Virus record (IMG/VR): IMGVR_UViG_3300042560_001019
Coordinates: 1-42,622 of that record
Length of the DNA: 42,622 nucleotides
DNA from: a virus
Strand: one strand, 5' to 3'
The translations under genes and the position numbers were made by a program. Positions 38,080 through 42,622 of the stretch are shown here, piece after piece. The notes beneath the pieces are model-generated. The model was not told the DNA's origin and made no database searches. It saw only the letters and a program-made list of their open reading frames with translations. Position 1 is the stretch's first letter. Every line of letters begins with the position of its first letter.

Positions 38080-38709
38080 ATGACCTTCACCACAGAACAG
38101 ATCACCCAGCTGCAGGCACCGCTCAACCGTGGAGCGGTGCAGCAGCGCAGCCAGTCGGGACGGCAGCTGAGCTACCTCGAGGGTTGGCACGTGATCGCGG
38201 AAGCCAATCGGATCTTTGGCTTTGATGCCTGGACCCGAGAGACGATCGAGATCCGCTGCGTCAGTGAGCGCGAACGCGGGATTGGCCGCGACCAGAAGCC
38301 AGGGTGGGGCGTCACGTACATCGCCCGGGTGCGGGTCATGGTCAACGGCCTGGCCCGTGAGGGGTGCGGCGCCGGCCATGGCATTGACACGGACCTGGGA
38401 CTGGCGCATGAATCGGCGATCAAGGAAGCCGAGACCGATGCGATGAAACGTGCCTTGATGACGTTTGGCAACCCCTTCGGCCTCGCCCTCTACGACAAGC
38501 AACAACGGCAGGTGCAGGATGAACCACAGCAGTCGGCGGCATACCTGGCGGGCGAGAAGGCGATCCAGGGTGCCAAGAGTGCTGCGGAACTGGCGACGAT
38601 TCGTGATCGGATTGACTTGCGGCTGACCAATGGCGACCTGTCTGTCGAGGATGCCACTGCGCTCAGAGAGCAGCTGGCATCTGCTGCCGAGAGGTTGACT
38701 GCTGCATGA
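38080..38709 (+). CDS. Rad52-family single-strand annealing protein
   Basis: A 209-residue protein. LSYLEGWHVIAEANRIFGFD, WTRETIEIRCVSER, YIARVRVMVNGLAREGCGAG and AIKEAETDAMKRALMTFGNP then FGLALYDK are the Rad52/Rad22 core. Together with the upstream nuclease and downstream SSB it makes a standard phage recombination module. The C-terminal 60 residues are helical and probably contact SSB or nuclease. It overlaps the HTH gene by ATGA. Confidence 0.88.
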   Translation: MTFTTEQITQLQAPLNRGAVQQRSQSGRQLSYLEGWHVIAEANRIFGFDAWTRETIEIRCVSERERGIGRDQKPGWGVTYIARVRVMVNGLAREGCGAGHGIDTDLGLAHESAIKEAETDAMKRALMTFGNPFGLALYDKQQRQVQDEPQQSAAYLAGEKAIQGAKSAAELATIRDRIDLRLTNGDLSVEDATALREQLASAAERLTAA

Positions 38710-38918
38710 CCGAGACCGGACTAACACCACCCCAGCTGGCCGACCGCTGGGGATTGAGCCAGCACACGTTGAGAGGCTGGCGACTGCGCGGGATTGGCCC
38801 TCCATGGGTCACCCGCCCGCGGCTTGGCACCCCATACGGTCAAAGCCGCGTCCTGTACCCCCTGCCTGGCGTCCTGGCCTTTGAGGAAGCGCAAGGCATC
38901 ACACCTATCAACCCCTGA
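38706..38918 (+). CDS. MerR/excisionase-like helix-turn-helix protein
   Basis: A 70-residue protein. LTPPQLADRWGLSQHTLRGW, RLRGIGPPW and the wing SRVLYPLPGVLAFEEAQG match HTH_17/MerR-N type DNA-binding domains. No integrase is present, so a transcriptional or replication role is more likely than excision. It lies inside the recombination/SSB operon. Confidence 0.8.
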   Translation: MTETGLTPPQLADRWGLSQHTLRGWRLRGIGPPWVTRPRLGTPYGQSRVLYPLPGVLAFEEAQGITPINP

Positions 38919-38924
38919 GAGCAA

Positions 38925-39275
38925 ATGAACAGCATCACGATCGTTGGCCGCGCTGGCCGTGACCCTGAGGTGAAGTTTCTGGACGGCGGTAAGGTCGTCG
39001 CGAAACTGAGCCTGGCCTCCAATGGCTGGACGAAAGAAGCCGAGACGAATTGGTTCGACCTGGAGATCTGGGGCAAGCAAGCCCAGGTGGCGGCTGATTA
39101 TGTGAAGAAGGGAAGCCAGATCGGTGTCGTCGGCACGATCAAGACAGAGGCATGGACCGACAAGACGACGGGCCAGAAGCGAACGAAACAGGTAGTCAAT
39201 GTGAACACGCTGCAGCTGCTGGGCTCCAAGCCTGCCGGCACCGGCTCTGCCCCTGCTGTTGAGGAGGAATTCTGA
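38925..39275 (+). CDS. ssb: Single-stranded DNA-binding protein
   Basis: A 116-residue OB-fold protein. MNSITIVGRAGRDPEVKFLD, VAKLSLASNGW, WFDLEIWGKQAQVAADYVKK and GSQIGVVGTI are canonical SSB strands. It ends with a short linker and acidic VEEEF tail. It coats single-stranded DNA during replication and recombination. A purine-rich GAGAGCAAATG start differs from the CACC-type leaders. Confidence 0.93.
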   Translation: MNSITIVGRAGRDPEVKFLDGGKVVAKLSLASNGWTKEAETNWFDLEIWGKQAQVAADYVKKGSQIGVVGTIKTEAWTDKTTGQKRTKQVVNVNTLQLLGSKPAGTGSAPAVEEEF

Positions 39276-39532
39276 TGAGCCTGAGAAACCGAGTGCTCAA
39301 CTTCATCCAGACCGCCCAGCCGGGCGACAGCCTGGCCCTCAGCACTGATGCCTGCTGCGAACTGCGGCAAGGGATCTGGCTACAGGCCGAACGGGCGACC
39401 AGCGGACGGCGGCAGCTGTTCATCTACTGCGAGAACGAAACCCCATTCCCCATCCGCTACGGCGGCGGCGCTTTTGCCGCAGACCACGCCCGTGTCATTG
39501 CCGACCGAACCCACCGCACATTGGAGGACTAA
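39275..39532 (+). CDS. Hypothetical early protein, 85 residues
   Basis: MSLRNRVLNFIQTAQPGDSL then LALSTDACCELRQGIWLQAE. The start overlaps the SSB stop (TGATG); the stop overlaps the next start (TAATG). It has a similar opening to the protein at 36831 (short helix, GD-(E/S)). Function unknown. Confidence 0.6.
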   Translation: MSLRNRVLNFIQTAQPGDSLALSTDACCELRQGIWLQAERATSGRRQLFIYCENETPFPIRYGGGAFAADHARVIADRTHRTLED

Positions 39533-39547
39533 TGGACCCGAACTACC
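39527..39547 (+). repeat. 21-bp direct repeat at a gene junction, copy 1
   Basis: A repeat beginning GACTAATGGACC spans the TAA stop of one gene and the first codons (Met-Asp-Pro-Asn-Tyr) of the next. An identical copy lies 227 bases downstream at 39754, and similarity continues for about six bases with one mismatch. Confidence 0.8.
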
Positions 39548-39759
39548 TCGCCACAGTTAAATTGCGCCGGCGTCGATTTGTCAGCATTAGCCGGCACCAA
39601 AACCCCGACGGAAGCCATACACTTGATGCAATTTGCGAGGAAGGTCGCGCCTGGTGGCTGGTTCTTGGTATTGCCGAAGCTCCACTGAATTGGACTGAGT
39701 CACTTCAATTACCTAAGACTCGAAACACGCAGCAACCGCCATCGGAGGCAAGAGACTAA
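39532..39759 (+). CDS. Hypothetical early protein, 75 residues
   Basis: MDPNYLATVKLRRRRFVSIS, then HTLDAICEEGRAWWLVLGIA. A short, partly basic beta protein. It shares its MDPNY start and upstream bases with the next gene through the 21-bp repeat. This gene is less GC-rich in its second half. Function unknown. Confidence 0.55.
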   Translation: MDPNYLATVKLRRRRFVSISRHQNPDGSHTLDAICEEGRAWWLVLGIAEAPLNWTESLQLPKTRNTQQPPSEARD

Positions 39760-39774
39760 TGGACCCGAACTACC
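39754..39774 (+). repeat. 21-bp direct repeat at a gene junction, copy 2
   Basis: Identical to 39527-39547. Together they bracket the 75-residue gene exactly from stop/start to stop/start, as expected if it were inserted or lost by recombination between them. Confidence 0.8.
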
Positions 39775-40505
39775 GCGCCAGTGACAGGCAGTGGAGAAGC
39801 ATGGAAAACCGGGCTAGCTGTGAGTTTTCAGCTCCTTCCTGCATCCTTGAACTCCGCGCCCGCATCGAGGCGCTGGAGGCCGCGCAGCAGCCGCAGCAGT
39901 CGCCCGAGCCGCAATGGCATCGGCTGAGTGATGTGAAGCCGTCAAATGGCATGCAATGCCTGTTTCGGGTTCATCCGAACCTGCTGCACAGTAGGGGCGT
40001 CTGGGTTGACCAGTCACACTCACTAACGCCGTCTATTTCGCCGTCTGGTTTCTACACTGATCGCGGCCTTTTCGTCGGCGATCCTGCGCTGATCTGGTGG
40101 AGCGCCATCGAACCTGAGGTGCAGCAGCCGCTGGCCCCGCCGATTGGCGTCAAGCCGCAATGGTTGGCGGACGAAGAACGTCTTGGCGATCTTCAATCTG
40201 CCATCAAGCGGTATGAAGACAGCGGCCACCCAGTGCCACCGCAATGGCGAGCAGAGGCCCGCGAGATCATTGAGAGGCAGGAGCAACGACAGCAGCCGCA
40301 GCCGGCCGACCATATTGCTGACGCCAGGAAAATGGCTGCCCCGCCCGCGCCTGCCGGTGGGCTGGTGGACGGGATCTGCAGGCAACTGCCATTGAGCCCA
40401 GGCGAGGTTCGCGCCGTGGTCCGGGTGGTGGCGAAGTGGCTGCGGTCGGACGGCCCAGACTGGCCATCCGTCGCATCCCTACTGGAGCAGGAGGCCAGCC
40501 AATGA
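39759..40505 (+). CDS. Hypothetical Gln/Pro-rich protein with helix linker
   Basis: A 248-residue protein. MDPNYRASDRQWRSMENRAS, a short coiled coil CILELRARIEALEAAQQPQQ, a DUF551-like aromatic domain (WHRLSDVKPSNGMQCLFRVH to LIWWSAIEPEV), a second charged helix, and a C-terminal helical domain (GEVRAVVRVVAKWLRSDGPD). Such modular coiled-coil/DUF551-type proteins are frequent in cyanophage accessory arms. Function unknown. Confidence 0.6.
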   Translation: MDPNYRASDRQWRSMENRASCEFSAPSCILELRARIEALEAAQQPQQSPEPQWHRLSDVKPSNGMQCLFRVHPNLLHSRGVWVDQSHSLTPSISPSGFYTDRGLFVGDPALIWWSAIEPEVQQPLAPPIGVKPQWLADEERLGDLQSAIKRYEDSGHPVPPQWRAEAREIIERQEQRQQPQPADHIADARKMAAPPAPAGGLVDGICRQLPLSPGEVRAVVRVVAKWLRSDGPDWPSVASLLEQEASQ

Positions 40506-40696
40506 TCCGCGTCACAAGCCACGGCGGCTGGATCGGCCCGCTGTGCTGGTCGAACACCCTGCCTGCCGTTGTGGTCCCTGACCATCGGTTCGCTGGCATC
40601 ACCAGCTGCCTGCAGCCCTGGGGACGCACCTACTGGCACATGCCGGGGGAGACCTGGCGGCCGCTGCAGTACACCATCACCGAGAGTTTCCAATGA
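40502..40696 (+). CDS. Hypothetical protein, 64 residues
   Basis: MIRVTSHGGWIGPLCWSNTL, then GITSCLQPWGRTYWHMPGET. A Trp-rich small beta protein. ATGA overlaps at both ends (40502 and 40693) make it a coupled member of the operon and decide the start. Function unknown. Confidence 0.6.
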   Translation: MIRVTSHGGWIGPLCWSNTLPAVVVPDHRFAGITSCLQPWGRTYWHMPGETWRPLQYTITESFQ

Positions 40697-41148
40697 CCAC
40701 CGACTTCCGCGCTGAACTGGAATGCCTCGTGAAGGCTTACGCCGATCACGGCGGCAGCAGGTGGCCCGACGACGACGCGCGGGCCCTGTATCAGGCTGTC
40801 AAGAAAGCCCGCGCCGCGCTGTCCGCCCCGGAGCAGGGGCCGACCGTCATGAAGATCGTCGAACTGTCCGATCAGATTGAGGATGAAGGTCTCGGGCAGG
40901 TCGATCTGGTCCGCCGCGCCCTCGCCCGCTGGGGCCGCCCTGCCGTCGAGCCGGTGCCGGTCGCTGAGCGGTTGCCGGGGCCGGGGGATTTCGACGGTCA
41001 GGGACGCTGCTGGTGGCTGGACCGACCACTGAAGAACGGCCCGGCAGCCTGGATGCTGAGGCGTCCGGATGATGGGCTGCTGTATCCGTTCATCGCCTGG
41101 GCCCCCCACTGGGCGATCCCCGCGCCGCAGGAGGGGGCCGATGGCTGA
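40693..41148 (+). CDS. DUF551-like hypothetical protein
   Basis: A 151-residue protein. A helical start (DFRAELECLVKAYADHGGSR) leads to VAERLPGPGDFDGQGRCWWL, PAAWMLRRPDDGLLYPFIAW and APHWAIPAPQ, the 'v-erLPgpgDfD--GrCWwl ... W--aP-waiP' pattern of DUF551-like phage proteins. Function unknown. It overlaps the following gene by eight bases. Confidence 0.65.
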   Translation: MTTDFRAELECLVKAYADHGGSRWPDDDARALYQAVKKARAALSAPEQGPTVMKIVELSDQIEDEGLGQVDLVRRALARWGRPAVEPVPVAERLPGPGDFDGQGRCWWLDRPLKNGPAAWMLRRPDDGLLYPFIAWAPHWAIPAPQEGADG

Positions 41149-41368
41149 CCTCTCCCCCGCCGCGCAGGCCGCCTGGGAAGCGTTCAACGACGTGGCAGAA
41201 CGTGTCGGCGTGCTTGAGGACTACGGCGATGCGCTGGCCGCCTTCACCCGCGCTCTGGCAGATCAGGTGGTACCACACACAGCAGCTCGAACCGATGGGG
41301 CAGCAAACCGCCGGAGGCTTCGCAGAAAACTGCTCGCCATCGCCGCCGAGCTGGAGGGCAAGCCGTGA
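41141..41368 (+). CDS. Hypothetical helical protein, 75 residues
   Basis: MADLSPAAQAAWEAFNDVAE, then YGDALAAFTRALADQVVPHT and a basic end. All-helical. The reading frame stays open for 22 codons after its TGA stop, including KSIFNGETVADLYDSLR, which looks protein-like and could be the remnant of a longer or deleted gene. Function unknown. Confidence 0.6.
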   Translation: MADLSPAAQAAWEAFNDVAERVGVLEDYGDALAAFTRALADQVVPHTAARTDGAANRRRLRRKLLAIAAELEGKP

Positions 41369-41433
41369 GAGACTTTCAGAAGGAAGTCTATCTTCAACGG
41401 CGAAACCGTCGCCGACCTGTACGACAGCCTGCG

Positions 41434-41832
41434 ATGACTCCCGAGCAGTTGCAATCCTCAGAAGATTGGCGCAAGTTTAGCTTGGATAACGCTCCAGATC
41501 AGGCAGGAATCTACGCTATCAAGAATACAAAACGCTTTCTATACATTGGAAGGTCTGTCAACATTAAGACAAGGGTGAACGGCACGTATCATCCGTGCCG
41601 GATTACGGCAGGGCTGCAAAGCGTTCAGCTTCACTACGCTTGGGCAAAATGTCCTGAAGGCGTTTCGCTTGGCAGGTATGAGAATCTTTTAATTGCAAAG
41701 TATGATCCAGAGTGGAACGGACGCACGGAAGTGATCGGCCATCCCAGCCCTTGGCCAAAGTGCAGTTTCCAGCCGCAAAGACAATGGACAAAGGAAGAGG
41801 CCAGATTATTTCTGGAGGACTTTTTCCTTTGA
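41434..41832 (+). CDS. GIY-YIG family nuclease-like protein
   Basis: A 132-residue protein. AGIYAIKNTKRFLYIGRSVN, then IKTRVNGTYHPCRI and a later GRYENLLIAKYDPEWNGRTE give the GIY, YIG, R and E elements of the GIY-YIG fold. The ATG at 41434 overlaps the end of the preceding remnant frame; GTG at 41365 is an alternative giving 155 residues. The coding sequence is less GC-rich than its neighbours, consistent with recent transfer, as for free-standing homing-type endonucleases. Confidence 0.75.
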   Translation: MTPEQLQSSEDWRKFSLDNAPDQAGIYAIKNTKRFLYIGRSVNIKTRVNGTYHPCRITAGLQSVQLHYAWAKCPEGVSLGRYENLLIAKYDPEWNGRTEVIGHPSPWPKCSFQPQRQWTKEEARLFLEDFFL

Positions 41833-41840
41833 CGCGGCCC

Positions 41841-41887
41841 GCCGGAGCCGCACCCAATCCGGCGACCATCCACACGCACTCCCATCA
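41841..41887 (+). promoter_or_regulatory. Hairpin leader of the RTX gene
   Basis: GCCGGA (41841-41846) and TCCGGC (41858-41863) pair across an 11-base loop, followed by GACCATCCACACGCACTCCC and the ATG at 41888. Sequence from CGGCCCGCCGG through TCC-GGC-(A/G)AC-AT-CAC is shared with the leader at 36785. Confidence 0.45.
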
Positions 41888-42487
41888 ATGGCCATCATCA
41901 AAGGCACCCTGAAAGCCGACATCCTGACCGGCACCGCGCAGGCTGATCAGTTCTACGTCAACCACGCCGGGGACATCATCGTCGGCGGCAACAGTCAGGA
42001 CCAGGTGCTCTCCACCCTGGCGTCGTACCAGCTGCAGGACGGAATCGGCAGCCTCGTGCTGGGCTCCGGCGCTGATGTGGGCATCGGCAACGCTGGGGCC
42101 AACAGGATCGGCGGCAACCAGCGCAACAACCTCCTCGACGGTGGCGCCGGCATGGACGAGCTGACCGGCGGCGGCGGTGCGGACGTGTTCCGCTTCAGCC
42201 ATGCCGGTCAGGCCCACGCTGACTTCGTCACCGACTTCCGGGCCGGGATCGATCGGATCGCCATCAACGGCGCAGCCTTCGGCCTGGCGGCTGGGACTGC
42301 CGTGGGTTACGAGCTGAACCGGCAGGCGACTGGCGCCGGGCCGACGTTCCTGCGCTACGGCAGCCAGGGGACGGCCCAGGCGATCTACTTCGACCGGGAC
42401 GGTATCGGGGCTGAGAAGGCGCAGCTGATCTGCACTCTGCAGGGCTTCGCTGGTGCCACCTCGGCGGCTGATTTCGTCATCATCTGA
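41888..42487 (+). CDS. RTX-type calcium-binding repeat protein
   Basis: A 199-residue protein. Nonapeptide-like repeats at about residues 70-100 (NAGANRIGGNQRNNLLDGGA, GMDELTGGGGADVFRF) are the Gly-Gly-x-Gly-x-Asp calcium-binding type of RTX/hemolysin-family proteins, followed by the C-terminal DFVTDFRAGIDRIAING pattern. No signal peptide is visible; RTX proteins are commonly exported by type I systems. RTX genes are common in picocyanobacteria, so a host-derived accessory gene is likely. On the circular molecule it is followed by the promoter of the sigma operon. Confidence 0.82.
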   Translation: MAIIKGTLKADILTGTAQADQFYVNHAGDIIVGGNSQDQVLSTLASYQLQDGIGSLVLGSGADVGIGNAGANRIGGNQRNNLLDGGAGMDELTGGGGADVFRFSHAGQAHADFVTDFRAGIDRIAINGAAFGLAAGTAVGYELNRQATGAGPTFLRYGSQGTAQAIYFDRDGIGAEKAQLICTLQGFAGATSAADFVII

Positions 42488-42495
42488 GGCCAGCG

Positions 42496-42622
42496 GGGGG
42501 GGGCGTGACGGACTGTTGCGCCCTCCCCTTGGCAACGGTGGGACCCAGTGTTACGATCAAGTCATGGGGCACGACGCCCCGCCACCACCATTCACCAATG
42601 ACCGCCACCCTTTGCCTTGCAG
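42496..42622. repeat. 127-bp direct terminal repeat, right copy
   Basis: Identical to bases 1-127. The run of G is one longer on this side because the base before the repeat is also G. Confidence 0.95.

Noticed and set aside
41885-42535. Minus-strand 216-codon open frame
   Set aside because: Antisense to the RTX protein, whose repeats are clearly on the plus strand.
1-42622. tRNA genes, CRISPR array, integrase/attachment site
   Set aside because: None recognised on reading both strands. A covariance-model search would be needed to exclude a divergent tRNA.

Overview
The window is a complete or near-complete genome of a tailed phage with a siphovirus-type module set: DUF4055 portal, scaffold, major capsid protein, tail tube protein, an 806-residue tape measure protein, tail tip and fibres, two-domain endolysin, and both terminase subunits. 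Bases 1-127 recur exactly at 42496-42622, so the molecule closes into a circle of 42,495 unique bases; the ends are probably where an assembler opened a circular or circularly permuted genome. The DNA is GC-rich and densely packed. Endolysin style, an RTX-type accessory gene and the general protein make-up suggest a picocyanobacterial (Synechococcus/Cyanobium-like) host; this is inference. I see no integrase, tRNA, CRISPR array, DNA polymerase or photosynthesis gene.

Layout. The plus strand at 1-1985 carries a small membrane/HTH protein and two tandem sigma-70 factors. The minus strand from 32326 down to 1939 is the packaging and late region. In transcription order it holds small proteins and terminase (32326-29474), a SNF2 helicase and DNA methyltransferase (29435-27163), portal, scaffold and capsid (27146-23170), head and fibre genes (23157-19481), a histone-like basic protein, a connector, a third sigma-like protein and the tail tube protein (19462-16903), tape measure, tail tip and fibres (16008-6588), a tail-chaperone-like gene pair with a -1 frameshift signal (6487-5310), a terminator-like protein and fibres (5306-3910), and lysis genes (3875-2261). 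Two neck-type genes at 16035-16900 are inverted inside this region. A 367-bp divergent control region (32327-32693) with about ten AGGTATGSCA repeats separates the late arm from the plus-strand replication arm (32694-42487): RHH regulator, primase-helicase, RecE-like nuclease, Rad52-like annealing protein, HTH protein, SSB, small accessory genes, a GIY-YIG protein and an RTX protein. A minus-strand helicase/VRR-NUC pair interrupts this arm.

How it fits together. The phage appears to borrow the host polymerase while supplying primer synthesis, unwinding, recombination and single-strand binding. It carries three proteins with sigma-factor features. Its gene starts fall into two cis-element classes. 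Most non-overlapping junctions in the late block carry a directional GGCAA(G/C)CTAGG motif, often using its TAG as the upstream stop codon. Many early or packaging genes instead start after a CACC-rich leader, several with a GC hairpin. These two start-associated systems, the three sigma-like proteins, the inverted neck cassette and the in-phase A AAA AAG frameshift site are the most unusual features.
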